Counted from the first letter of the stretch, positions 1-9,076 are shown. The stretch: 64,000 nt of DNA from Hyphomicrobiales bacterium (GCA_900471605.1 UCEY01000031.1:173225-237224), one strand, 5' to 3'. Made by a program: numbers and translations. The notes: generated by a model not told the origin, from the letters alone.

Positions 1-76
1 GCCCGGCGAGCCGCTCCAGCGCGTCCGCGAGCCTGCGGACCTCGGCCAGGATCAGGGTGTTGAAGTCTTCGCTCAT
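1..76 (-). CDS. 5' end of an unidentified protein, cut by the window edge
   Basis: An ATG on the minus strand at 74-76 opens a frame that stays open to the window edge (25 codons). The peptide begins MSEDFNTLILAEVRRLADALERL, cut here to its first residues, and looks like an amphipathic helix. In rhizobia I remember a DUF815-type AAA ATPase next to yajC, with a similar helical N-terminus, so that is my guess, but 25 residues cannot prove it. It is divergent from yajC, sharing a 196-bp promoter region. Confidence 0.45.
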   Translation of the reverse strand, partial: MSEDFNTLILAEVRRLADALERLAG

Positions 77-272
77 GGTGTTTCTCCAGTCGCATCGGCC
101 AGTTTTTCGGCCTTTTCGCTGCGGTAACACGCTCGTTAGTGCATCAAAAGCCTGAGAGCCGTGGATTCGGTACTCCGGCCCGTGTGTTTCTGTTGCATTC
201 CGGCTTATCGCAACTATATTCCGGCGGCTTGTAACGGGGGCCCGGCGTCCCCGGTCATCTTAGGAGTTTTCG

Positions 273-641
273 ATGTTCATTACCGAAGCATTCGCCCAGG
301 CCCCGGCCGCAGCACCGGGAGCCTCCGCGTTCGGCTCCGGCCTTGAGATGCTCTTCCTCTTCGCGCCCCTGATGGTGGTCTGGTACTTCTTCCTGATCCG
401 TCCGCAGCGCGCCCAGGCCAAGAAGCGCCAGGAAACGCTGACGAACATCCGCCGCGGCGACCAGGTCGTTCTCGGCGGCGGCATCACCGGCAAGGTGACC
501 AAGGTTATCGACGACGCCGAAGTGGAAGTGGAAATCGCCGAAGGCGTCAAGATCCGCGCCATGCGCGCCTATATCGCCGAAGTCCGCGTCAAGGGCGAGC
601 CGGTCAAGACCGAGCCTGCAAAGACCGGAGCGGCTTCTTAA
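273..641 (+). CDS. yajC: Preprotein translocase subunit YajC
   Basis: YajC is the small single-pass inner-membrane partner of SecDF in the Sec translocon. The 122-residue protein has a short N-terminal segment, a hydrophobic helix at about residues 25-42, then the family hallmark IRPQ followed by a basic stretch (RAQAKKRQE), and the conserved soluble part with GDQVVLGGGITGKV. The length is normal for alphaproteobacteria. The start is supported by an AGGAG about 7 bases upstream. The C-terminus is a short K/P/A-rich tail. A GC-rich hairpin follows the stop, and secDF, usually next, is missing here. Confidence 0.95.
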   Translation: MFITEAFAQAPAAAPGASAFGSGLEMLFLFAPLMVVWYFFLIRPQRAQAKKRQETLTNIRRGDQVVLGGGITGKVTKVIDDAEVEVEIAEGVKIRAMRAYIAEVRVKGEPVKTEPAKTGAAS

Positions 642-688
642 AGCCAGGCCGATGCCCGCCAGCTTGCTTTGCGGGCGCCGAACCCCAA

Positions 689-720
689 GGGCCGGACACC
701 GTCCGGCCCGTAACTCTTTT
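689..720 (+). terminator. Possible terminator after yajC
   Basis: A perfect 9-bp GC stem (GGGCCGGAC/GTCCGGCCC, 689-697 with 701-709) with a 3-base loop is followed after seven bases by TTTT. The T run is offset, so it is a weaker than usual intrinsic terminator. It separates yajC from the next gene. Confidence 0.4.
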
Positions 721-736
721 GGAAAGCATGCGACCG

Positions 737-1123
737 ATGGCAAAAGGCATCGAAATCCGCGACGCCCATTTTCCCGGTCGCGCTCCGATCGATGCCTATG
801 GCAATGGCGGCTTCCGCTTTGCCGACATGTCGCATCGCGGCTCGCTGCTCTGCCTTCCCTCCGGCATCCATGGTTGGGAGCTGAAGGAAGGTGAGCCGCT
901 GACGGTCGCTTCCCTGGTGAAGGTGCTGGCCGAATCGAGTGAGATCGAAGTGCTGCTCGTCGGCATGGGCGCCAACCTCAAGCCGATACCGGCCGAAGTG
1001 AAGGCGGCGCTGAAGGCCAAGGGCATCGCTTCCGATCCGATGAGCACCGGTGCTGCCGTGCGCACCTTCAACATCATGCTGGCCGAATCGCGCGCCGTCG
1101 CGGCGGCCCTGATCGCCGTCTAG
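737..1123 (+). CDS. Mth938-like domain (DUF498) protein
   Basis: A 128-residue protein of the Mth938/NDUFAF3-like family (DUF498/DUF598). The start of the core, with AHFPGRAPIDAYGNGGFRFAD, and the later LLVGMGANLKPIP segment are typical. The family has a compact alpha/beta fold; its human relative NDUFAF3 helps assemble complex I, but the bacterial function is not established. ATG 737 gives the usual MAKGIEIR start; ATG 728 is an alternative closer to the GGAA at 720. The next gene follows three bases after the stop, so the two are probably cotranscribed. Confidence 0.85.
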   Translation: MAKGIEIRDAHFPGRAPIDAYGNGGFRFADMSHRGSLLCLPSGIHGWELKEGEPLTVASLVKVLAESSEIEVLLVGMGANLKPIPAEVKAALKAKGIASDPMSTGAAVRTFNIMLAESRAVAAALIAV

Positions 1124-1126
1124 GAT

Positions 1127-1981
1127 ATGGCCGACCCTACCGGACAGAACGGCGATATCTGCCTTGCCACGCTGAGGGATACCGACCGCGACCGCTATCT
1201 CGCCTGCCTTCTGTCCCCGGAAGACAAGCGCGGCGCACTTGCAGCGCTTTATGCCTTCAACGCCGAGATTGCCCGTGTCCGCGACATGGTGCGCGAGCCG
1301 CTGCCCGGCGAGATCCGGCTGCAATGGTGGCGCGACCTTCTGGAAGGCAGCGCTTCGGGCGACAGCACCGGCAACCCCGTCGCTGCCGGCCTGCTCGAGG
1401 CGATAGAGACCTATCGCCTGCCTCGCCAGACGCTGGTCGACATGATCGAGGCGCGCATCTTCGACCTCTATGACGATCCGCTCACCGACCGCAACGCCCT
1501 CGAAGGATATGCCGGCGAGACCGCTTCGGCACTGATCCAGCTCGCGAGCCTGATTCTCTCCGCCGGCGAGGCCGCAAAATCCGCCGAAGCGGCGGGGCAC
1601 GCGGGTGTCGCCCAGGCGATCGCAGGTTTCCTTCTTTTGATGCCGATCCATCGCCGCCGTCACCAGCTCTACCTGCCGCTCGATATTCTCTCGGCGACCG
1701 GGCTCGATCGTGATACATTTCTCGCCGGTGAAGACCGGCCGCGCATTTCCGCCGCGATCGAGGCTTTTGCCGGGCTCGGGCTGGAGCATCTGGGCAAGGC
1801 GAGACGGTCGGGACGCGTCCCTGCCGCCATCTTTCCGGCCTACCTGCCGGTATCGCTTGCCGAACCGGTCCTGCGCCGCGCTGCGCGCGCCGGTGCCTCG
1901 GTGCTCGACACCGCCCTGCAGCTGCCGCAATGGCGGCGGCAAGTGCGGCTCATGAAGGCCTCCGTCACCAGGCGCTTCTGA
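1127..1981 (+). CDS. Squalene/phytoene synthase-like protein, NDUFAF6 type
   Basis: A 284-residue all-helical protein of the squalene/phytoene synthase superfamily. The N-terminal third (RYLACLLSPEDKRGALAALY, then LQWWRDLL) matches the family, but the two Asp-rich metal-binding motifs of true prenyl synthases are degraded: the first reads ARVRDMVRE and the second LYLPLDIL. That pattern fits the alphaproteobacterial relatives of NDUFAF6, a mitochondrial complex I assembly factor, rather than a carotenoid or squalene enzyme, and no other terpenoid genes are nearby. It starts three bases after the Mth938-like gene, as in an operon. Function in bacteria is inferred only. Confidence 0.8.
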   Translation: MADPTGQNGDICLATLRDTDRDRYLACLLSPEDKRGALAALYAFNAEIARVRDMVREPLPGEIRLQWWRDLLEGSASGDSTGNPVAAGLLEAIETYRLPRQTLVDMIEARIFDLYDDPLTDRNALEGYAGETASALIQLASLILSAGEAAKSAEAAGHAGVAQAIAGFLLLMPIHRRRHQLYLPLDILSATGLDRDTFLAGEDRPRISAAIEAFAGLGLEHLGKARRSGRVPAAIFPAYLPVSLAEPVLRRAARAGASVLDTALQLPQWRRQVRLMKASVTRRF

Positions 1982-2059
1982 CGGGCGTCAAATTCGCGCA
2001 AGGCTCGCCCGCTAAGGGACGAAAAGCAGAAATCCGGCGCCATCATAAGGAGAAGCGGT

Positions 2060-2554
2060 GTGAGCCCCGTCGTCGTCTGGTCGATCATCTTCGTGCTCCT
2101 CATGGCGCTCGCCTATTACGTCACCCGTATGTCCGGCAAGGACAGGGACAAGGACGGCAACCTCCATGACACGGGCGTCGCCATCCTCGAGTTCGGGCGC
2201 GCCTTTCCCAATGAAGCCATCCGCAGCCTGCATGTCACGGCCAATGGCGAAGCGATCTTCGTGCGCCTGCACGACAACAAGGCCGGCTTCATGCGCAGCC
2301 ACCGCAACCATTATGCCTGCTTTCTGATCGAGCCGGGCCGGGTGCGCGTCTCGCCCATGCCGAATGCCAAGGGTTTCACGGTCGAGTTTCTGGACGCCTC
2401 GACGCAGAACGGCACCTACCTCTTCTCGACGGAAAAGGAGGCGGCCGAAGTCGCCCTCTGGCTGCTCGACAATTATGTCAGTGTTGCTGATCGCGATATC
2501 GAGGAAAAGCCGGCGTCGCCGGCCGCCGATATCAGCCCCGACCGAGCCAACTAG
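2060..2554 (+). CDS. Inner-membrane protein of unknown function
   Basis: A 164-residue protein starting with GTG behind a good AAGGAG. One strong transmembrane helix spans about residues 5-22 (VVWSIIFVLLMALAYYV). The remainder is soluble, of mixed alpha/beta character, without a motif I can name; it resembles hypothetical proteins kept beside trmFO in rhizobia. The C-terminus is proline/alanine-rich and disordered. Its last 23 bases overlap the 3' end of the convergent trmFO gene. Confidence 0.75.
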   Translation: MSPVVVWSIIFVLLMALAYYVTRMSGKDRDKDGNLHDTGVAILEFGRAFPNEAIRSLHVTANGEAIFVRLHDNKAGFMRSHRNHYACFLIEPGRVRVSPMPNAKGFTVEFLDASTQNGTYLFSTEKEAAEVALWLLDNYVSVADRDIEEKPASPAADISPDRAN

Positions 2555-3956
2555 CGCAGTCGCGAAGCGCCCGGGCGGAGAGCAACTGCCGCTTCATCAC
2601 CGTCTTGTCCTTGCCGCGGAAACGCTTGACGCCCTCCGGCTTGACGATCGAGCCGGGCTCCAGCTCGGGAAACAGTCCGAAGTTGACGTTCATCGGCTGG
2701 AACGAACGTTTGCCCGGCTCGTCTTCGGAAACCAGATGCCCGCCGGTGATATGGCCGAGCAGCGAGCCCAGGGCCGTCGTCGCAGGCGGTGCCGGGAGCG
2801 TTTCGCCCTTGCGCTCGGCCGCCGCGAAGCGGCCGGCGAGGAGCCCGATCGCCGCACTTTCCACATAACCTTCACAGCCGGTGATCTGGCCGGCGAATCT
2901 AAGGCCGGGCCGGCTTTTCAGCGTCAGCGATTTGTCGAGCAGCACGGGGGAGTGGATATAAGTGTTGCGGTGCAGGCCGCCGAGCCTTGCGAACTCGGCA
3001 TTCTGCAGCCCGGGGATCATGCGGAAGATATCCGCCTGGGCGCCGTATTTCAGCTTCGTCTGGAAACCGACCATGTTGTAGAGCGTGCCGAGCGCGTTGT
3101 CTTGCCGGAGCTGCACGACCGCATAGGCCTTGACGGTCGGGTTATGCGCATTGGTAAGGCCCATGGGCTTCATCGGCCCGTGGCGCAGCGTCTCGCGGCC
3201 GCGTTCGGCCATCACTTCGATCGGCAGGCAGCCGTCGAAATAGGGCGTGCCTTCCCATTCCTTGAAACCGACCGTGTCGCCGGCAATCAGCGCGTCGACG
3301 AAGGCGTTGTACTGCGCCTCGTCCATCGGGCAGTTGATATAGTCCTTGCCGTTGCCGCCGGGGCCGACCTTGTCGTAGCGCGACTGGTACCAGCAGATAT
3401 CCATGTCGATCGAATCACGGTGCACGATCGGCGCAATGGCGTCGAAGAAGGCGAGCTGATCCTCGCCCGTCTCCACCTGGATCGCGGCTGCGAGCGCCGG
3501 CGAGGTGAGGGGGCCGGTGGCGATGATCGCCAGATCCCATTCCTTCGGCGGCAGGCCCTGGATTTCCTCGCGCACGACGGTGATCAGCGGATGTTTTTCG
3601 ATCGCTTCGGTGACCGCATCGGAAAATCCGTCGCGGTCGACGGCAAGCGCGCCGCCGGCCGGGACCTGGTGCCTGTCGGCCGAGGCCATGATCAGCGAAC
3701 CCGCAAGCCGCATTTCCGCGTGGATGACCCCGACGGCGTTTGCCGTCGCATCGTCGGACCGGAAGGAATTCGAGCAGACCAGCTCGGCAAGCCCGTCCGT
3801 CTTGTGGGCGTCGGTGCCGCGCACGCCGCGCATCTCGTGGAGAATCACCGGCACGCCGGCCGAGGCGATCTGCCAGGCGGCTTCGGAACCGGCAAGGCCG
3901 CCGCCGACGACATGGATGGGAGCCGGATAGGTCGAAGAAGGAGAATTGTTGCTCAT
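2532..3956 (-). CDS. trmFO: TrmFO, folate/FAD-dependent tRNA uracil-54 methyltransferase
   Basis: TrmFO methylates U54 in the T-loop of tRNA using methylenetetrahydrofolate and FADH2. The 474-residue protein has the N-terminal FAD-binding motif GGGLAGSEAA (residues about 18-27), the family signature ELVCSNSFRSDD, a cysteine in INCPMDEAQY, and the C-terminal second FAD region RFAGQITGCEGYVESAA. Length is typical. The ATG is chosen because it gives a short N-terminal lead before the dinucleotide fold. It converges with, and overlaps by 23 bases, the membrane protein gene at 2060. Confidence 0.95.
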   Translation of the reverse strand: MSNNSPSSTYPAPIHVVGGGLAGSEAAWQIASAGVPVILHEMRGVRGTDAHKTDGLAELVCSNSFRSDDATANAVGVIHAEMRLAGSLIMASADRHQVPAGGALAVDRDGFSDAVTEAIEKHPLITVVREEIQGLPPKEWDLAIIATGPLTSPALAAAIQVETGEDQLAFFDAIAPIVHRDSIDMDICWYQSRYDKVGPGGNGKDYINCPMDEAQYNAFVDALIAGDTVGFKEWEGTPYFDGCLPIEVMAERGRETLRHGPMKPMGLTNAHNPTVKAYAVVQLRQDNALGTLYNMVGFQTKLKYGAQADIFRMIPGLQNAEFARLGGLHRNTYIHSPVLLDKSLTLKSRPGLRFAGQITGCEGYVESAAIGLLAGRFAAAERKGETLPAPPATTALGSLLGHITGGHLVSEDEPGKRSFQPMNVNFGLFPELEPGSIVKPEGVKRFRGKDKTVMKRQLLSARALRDCASWLGRG

Positions 3957-3993
3957 GGCCGGCTCATTATCATGCCAATTGCCGGACCGGAAT

Positions 3994-4018
3994 CAAAAAG
4001 GCACCCGATGAGGTGCCT
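3994..4018 (-). terminator. Rho-independent terminator after first DUF1127 gene
   Basis: Read on the minus strand, GGCACC-TCATCG-GGTGCC is followed directly by TTTTTG. It lies between the DUF1127 stop at 4102 and the trmFO start at 3956, so it separates these two same-direction genes. Confidence 0.8.
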
Positions 4019-4101
4019 TCGATACGTCCTTGGGTGTCCTCTCGGACCGCATATTCTCGCCGCGCGGCGTATTCCGCGCGGGTCCGCCTGCGAGAAGCGG
4101 A

Positions 4102-4245
4102 TTAGCGGAAGGAGCGGGCCGCGATGTGGCGGATGTCGTAGCGGGTCAGACCGATGTCGCTGAGGGCCTGGCTCGAAAGATTTCCAAGCTCATTCATCGT
4201 ACGGCGGTAGCTGATCCAGTTCTTGGCGATACGGATCGGGTTCAT
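4102..4245 (-). CDS. Small arginine-rich DUF1127 protein (47 aa)
   Basis: A 47-residue protein of the DUF1127 family, with the N-terminal basic helix (RIAKNWISYRRTMNELGNLS) and the conserved end LSDIGLTRYDIRHIA. Known DUF1127 proteins in alphaproteobacteria are RNA-associated or pleiotropic small regulators; whether this one binds RNA is inference. GAGGAAAC sits 6-7 bases before the ATG and an intrinsic terminator follows. A TGCA-N-TGCA element lies 75 bases upstream. It is a paralogue of the gene at 4494. Confidence 0.9.
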   Translation of the reverse strand: MNPIRIAKNWISYRRTMNELGNLSSQALSDIGLTRYDIRHIAARSFR

Positions 4246-4320
4246 GGTTGTTTCCTCAAGATTTTCCTGATGCTCTGTCGTCATCAGCGATGAGGGTCTT
4301 ATACATCCGCATAATAAGAA

Positions 4321-4336
4321 TGTGCAGTGCAAAAAA
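4321..4336 (-). promoter_or_regulatory. TGCA-N-TGCA box upstream of DUF1127 gene 1
   Basis: Plus-strand TGTGCAGTGCAAAAAA, ending 75 bases upstream of the DUF1127 start at 4245. The same element is found upstream of the second DUF1127 gene, the anti-SD hairpin RNA and sthA. On the minus strand it reads TTTTTTGCACTGCACA, with AT-rich possible -10 sequence (TATTAT) just downstream. A LysR-type site is my inference. Confidence 0.5.
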
Positions 4337-4440
4337 TGTGCGACTGCCATGCAAATGTGCAGGAGATCGCTGAAATTTACGGCTGAGTTCGAAAAACAGG
4401 CAGATATTTGAAGCGTTAAATTTCCATGAACAAAAAGAAA

Positions 4441-4467
4441 AGCGCCTCCCTGAGGAGGCGCTTTTTG
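4441..4467 (-). terminator. Bidirectional-looking terminator after second DUF1127 gene
   Basis: A perfect 9-bp stem AGCGCCTCC/GGAGGCGCT with a CTGA loop (4441-4449 with 4454-4462), flanked by an A-rich run on the left and TTTTT on the right. On the minus strand it ends the DUF1127 transcript from 4494. Confidence 0.85.
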
Positions 4468-4493
4468 ATGGTGCAGCAATGTCTGCGCGAGGC

Positions 4494-4640
4494 TTAGAAG
4501 CCGACTGCAGTCCGTGCGACGCGGCGGATATCGGCGCGGCCGATGCCGAGGTCGCTGAGTTCGCGGTCACTCATGCGGCCGAGCTCGTTGACGGTTTCGC
4601 GGTACTTGCGCCAGGTGGTGAGCTTCTGTGCGATGTTCAT
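4494..4640 (-). CDS. Small arginine-rich DUF1127 protein (48 aa)
   Basis: A 48-residue DUF1127 protein: basic helix KLTTWRKYRETVNELGRMSD, then LSDLGIGRADIRRVAR. It is clearly related to the 47-residue protein at 4102 (shared ETVNELG/RTMNELG, SDLGI/SDIGL, DIRRVAR/DIRHIAA). AAAGGGA precedes the ATG. It has its own terminator (4441-4467) and its own upstream TGCA-type box at 4713-4728, at nearly the same distance as in the paralogue, so the two are separately transcribed duplicates. The anti-SD hairpin RNA lies about 210 bases upstream on the same strand. Confidence 0.9.
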   Translation of the reverse strand: MNIAQKLTTWRKYRETVNELGRMSDRELSDLGIGRADIRRVARTAVGF

Positions 4641-4712
4641 GATCTTGTCCCTTTCTAGGCCCTTGCCAGCAGCCCGTTCGGCGCTGACTTCAATCTCATG
4701 ACCACCAATATA

Positions 4713-4728
4713 TGCTGCGCTGCAAAAA
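4713..4728 (-). promoter_or_regulatory. TGCA-type box upstream of DUF1127 gene 2
   Basis: Plus-strand TGCTGCGCTGCAAAAA, ending 72 bases before the start at 4640. It aligns with the boxes at 4321, 5093 and 25539 through TGC-N3-TGCAAAAA, with one changed base in the left half. On the minus strand it is followed by CATATATT, a plausible -10. Confidence 0.45.
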
Positions 4729-4851
4729 GTAACAGCGCCCATTCGGTATGCCACCTATGCATTTGGTGCATTACGAGATTATTTACCATGCTGAAATGGG
4801 GAGAAGCTGGGCGATTTATAGGCAGATAGCGTATCGCAGAACAAAAAATAA

Positions 4852-4964
4852 CGCCCACCGGGGGAGGAGGTCCGGTGGGCGTCATTTGTAACGACTGGCG
4901 ATTTGGGAGGAGGAGGACCGCCAGTCCGATCGGGCCAACGCTGGGAGGAGGAGTGCGCGGCCCG
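4852..4964 (-). ncRNA. Anti-Shine-Dalgarno triple-hairpin sRNA (cuckoo/alpha-r14-like)
   Basis: Three hairpins in a row on the minus strand. C: CGGGCC/GGCCCG (4931-4936 with 4959-4964). B: GACTGGCG/CGCCAGTC (4893-4900 with 4919-4926). A: CGCCCACCGG/CCGGTGGGCG (4852-4861 with 4872-4881), followed on the minus strand by TTATTTTTTG, an intrinsic terminator. Every loop presents CCTCCTCCC on the minus strand (ACTCCTCCTCCC, GTCCTCCTCCTCCC, ACCTCCTCCC). Loop CCUCCUCCC motifs next to DUF1127 genes are the mark of the cuckoo RNAs (CcsR in Rhodobacter, alpha-r14 in rhizobia) as I know them. The exact 5' end and whether this is one RNA or processed units are unknown. Confidence 0.75.
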
Positions 4965-5092
4965 AATTGATGTTCGCGGGTTCATCCCGAGGGCATATTC
5001 CTGTTCAGGGCGGGCGCCAGACCGTCCGAACCAGAGAGACCAAAACCTTCGATCAATCCCTGCATTTGCATATTATGAGATTGCGGTGGAAT

Positions 5093-5107
5093 TGTGCAGT
5101 GCAATAT
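5093..5107 (-). promoter_or_regulatory. TGCA-N-TGCA box upstream of the anti-SD hairpin RNA
   Basis: Plus-strand TGTGCAGTGCAATAT shares its first twelve bases with the box at 4321. It lies about 130 bases upstream of hairpin C in the direction of the RNA. A possible -10 (CATAAT on the minus strand) lies about 20 bases further downstream. Confidence 0.45.
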
Positions 5108-5286
5108 CAGAATGGATGACATGCGATCCGTGCATGGCTCTCTCCTGATGATTTCAATGTACACATTAGAATTTAATAAAAAGTTAATCGTCCCCGGAAT
5201 TCCTGATCCCATCGCGGGCGGGCAGGCAGCAAAATCACCCGTTCACCGCGCTTTCTCCGAACTGCCAAAAAAGCGTCATTTTCCCT

Positions 5287-5314
5287 TTGCGCGCGCCAAA
5301 ACGGGTGATATAGA
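5287..5314 (+). promoter_or_regulatory. Promoter of tRNA-Leu
   Basis: TTGCGC (5287-5292), a 16-base spacer and TATAGA (5309-5314) fit a rhizobial sigma-70 promoter. Transcription would start near 5320, about 47 bases before the tRNA. Confidence 0.5.
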
Positions 5315-5367
5315 GACGCGCGCTCCGGAAGGCCTCAGGCCACGAGGATTTTCGACGCGGTTGGGGC

Positions 5368-5452
<85 letters not shown>

Positions 5453-5614
5453 GAACCGCCCCGCATCAAAACCGCCAGGAGTGCGGTCCGAGCCGGTTCT
5501 GGCTAAAGGATCGGCGCTCCTTGAAGCCGCGGCCGGTCTCACAAAGTTCCGGCGATGTGCTCATTGAAACCAACGGCTGTCTGAGCACCGCCGCCACGAT
5601 ATGAAGGTATGAAA

Positions 5615-7111
5615 ATGCAGGTTACCGAAACGCTCGCTGAAGGGCTGAAGCGCGAAATCAAGGTTGTTATCCCCAAGCGGGATATGGAAGCGCAGCTCAA
5701 CGTGCGCCTCGCCGACGCCAAGGACAAGGTCCGCATCAACGGTTTCCGTCCGGGCAAGGTGCCGATCGCCCATCTGAAGAAGATGTACGGCAAGTCGATC
5801 ATGGCGGATCTCGTCAACGAGATCGTCCGCGAACGTCCGACCGAAATTCTTTCCGACCGCGGCGAGAAGTCGGCGACCCAGCCTTCGGTTGGCATGACCG
5901 AGGACGAGAAGGAAGCCGAAAAGATCCTCAACGCCGAGGTCGATTTCGAATTCACGCTCTCCTACGAAGTCATCCCGGACATCGAACTGCAGCCGACCGA
6001 CGGTCTCTCCGTCATTCGCGAAGTCGTCGAAGTCACCGAAGACGAAGTCAACGAGCAGATCGAGAAGATCGCCGAAAGCGCGCGGACCTTCGAAACCAAG
6101 ACCGGCAAGGCTGCCAATGGCGACCGCGTCACGATGAACTATCTCGGCAAGGTCGACGGCGTTGCCTTCGATGGCGGCGCTGCCGAAGATGCCGAACTGG
6201 TTCTCGGCTCGGGCCGTTTCATTCCGGGCTTCGAAGACCAGCTCGTGGGCGTCAAGGCCGGTGAGGACAAGACCATCACCGTGACCTTCCCGACCGAATA
6301 TCCGGCCGCGAACCTCGCCGGCAAGGAAGCCACCTTCGACGTCACCGTCAAGGAAGTTGCGGCTCCCGCCGCTATCGAGATCAACGACGAACTCGCCTCC
6401 AAGCTCGGCATCGAATCCGTCGATCGCCTGAAGGAGATCGTCCGCGGCCAGATCGAAAGCCAGTACGGCAATGTCACCCGCCAGAAGGTCAAGCGTCAGA
6501 TCCTTGACCAGCTCGACGGCATGTACCAGTTCGACACCCCGCAGACCCTCGTCGACGCCGAGTTCGACAACATCTGGCGCCAGATCAACACCGACCTGCA
6601 GCAGTCCGGCAAGACCTTCGAAGACGAAGAGACGACCGAGGAAGATGCGCGCGTCGAATACCGCAAGCTCGCCGAACGTCGCGTTCGTCTCGGCCTGGTG
6701 CTCTCCGAAATCGGCGAACAGGCCGGCGTCGAAGTGACCGAGGAAGAAATGCAGCGCGCCCTTTATGCGCAGCTCCAGCAGTTCCCGGGCCAGCAGAAGG
6801 AAATCCTCGATTTCTTCCGCAACACCCCCGGCGCTTCCGCATCGCTGCGCGCGCCGATCTTCGAAGAGAAGGTCGTCGACAAGCTGCTCTCCGAGATCAA
6901 GGTCACCGACAAGACCGTGACCAAGGAAGAGCTGATGGCGGAAGACGAAGAAGGCTCGGAAGGCGCTGAGAAGCCGGCCAAGAAGAAGGCCGCTCCGAAG
7001 AAGGCCGCGAAGGCCGAGGCTGCTGACGAAGCCGCCGAAGGCGAAGAAGCTGCCGCTCCGAAGAAGAAAGCTGCTCCGAAGAAGAAGGCTGCTGAAGACA
7101 GCGCCGAATAA
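5615..7111 (+). CDS. tig: Trigger factor (ribosome-bound chaperone and peptidyl-prolyl isomerase)
   Basis: Trigger factor binds L23 at the ribosome exit tunnel and shields nascent chains. The 498-residue protein begins MQVTETLAEGLKR and carries the ribosome-binding signature NGFRPGKVP at about residue 45 (GFRxGKxP). A central FKBP-type isomerase domain follows (GDRVTMNYLGKVDG), then the helical chaperone domain. The last 60 residues are a low-complexity K/A/P/E tail with repeated PKKKAA units, common in rhizobia. Start 5615 is preferred because GAAGG sits seven bases upstream; ATG 5609 would be too close. A strong terminator follows. Confidence 0.95.
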   Translation: MQVTETLAEGLKREIKVVIPKRDMEAQLNVRLADAKDKVRINGFRPGKVPIAHLKKMYGKSIMADLVNEIVRERPTEILSDRGEKSATQPSVGMTEDEKEAEKILNAEVDFEFTLSYEVIPDIELQPTDGLSVIREVVEVTEDEVNEQIEKIAESARTFETKTGKAANGDRVTMNYLGKVDGVAFDGGAAEDAELVLGSGRFIPGFEDQLVGVKAGEDKTITVTFPTEYPAANLAGKEATFDVTVKEVAAPAAIEINDELASKLGIESVDRLKEIVRGQIESQYGNVTRQKVKRQILDQLDGMYQFDTPQTLVDAEFDNIWRQINTDLQQSGKTFEDEETTEEDARVEYRKLAERRVRLGLVLSEIGEQAGVEVTEEEMQRALYAQLQQFPGQQKEILDFFRNTPGASASLRAPIFEEKVVDKLLSEIKVTDKTVTKEELMAEDEEGSEGAEKPAKKKAAPKKAAKAEAADEAAEGEEAAAPKKKAAPKKKAAEDSAE

Positions 7112-7131
7112 GCTTCGCATTGATTGTGTAG

Positions 7132-7162
7132 AAAAGCCGGGTCGGCGACGACCCGGCTTTTT
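7132..7162 (+). terminator. Rho-independent terminator after tig
   Basis: AAAAGCCGGGTCG-GCGA-CGACCCGGCTTTTTG: an 11-13 bp stem with tetraloop and T run, 20 bases after the tig stop. Confidence 0.9.
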
Positions 7163-7193
7163 GTTGTGACGAAACCTCTCGAGTCCGCCGCCC

Positions 7194-8816
<1,623 letters not shown>

Positions 8817-8837
8817 GGGCGAGGGACCATGTGATCC

Positions 8838-8862
8838 TCCGCCCAAGCGTCGCTTGGCCGGA
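8838..8862 (+). terminator. Hairpin after the ABC-F gene
   Basis: TCCG-C-CCAAGC-GTC-GCTTGG-C-CGGA forms a 6-bp stem extended by four pairs across one mismatch. There is no T run, so it may be a Rho-dependent or stabilising 3' end. Confidence 0.3.
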
Positions 8863-9076
8863 GAATCAACCTTCCGTTAGGGCGGCTGTCATAAGAGGTT
8901 CTCGGCCTGCGTGGAATGCGTCGATTCGACGGTGCCGCCGCCGTGCCGACCCGCAACAGGAACGCTTTTCCGCCCAGTTTTGATTGTCTCACATGGCGTT
9001 TGATCTGAATCTGTTTTTGGGGTATCCATTTTCCCGCCGTAGCGATTTCTGGAATTATACCGCAGGGGGAGTATTC

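Larger units (their letters stand above)
4965..5367. other. 403-bp intergenic region between sRNA and tRNA-Leu
   Basis: No convincing protein gene. It holds the presumed minus-strand promoter region of the anti-SD RNA (TGCA-N-TGCA box at 5093-5107, followed on the minus strand by CATAATATG) and the plus-strand promoter of tRNA-Leu (5287-5314). The middle (5140-5200) is clearly more AT-rich than the surroundings. Confidence 0.6.

Noticed and set aside
1127..1981. A carotenoid or squalene synthase
   Set aside because: Both Asp-rich metal-binding motifs are degraded and no other terpenoid gene is near, so the NDUFAF6-type reading is better.
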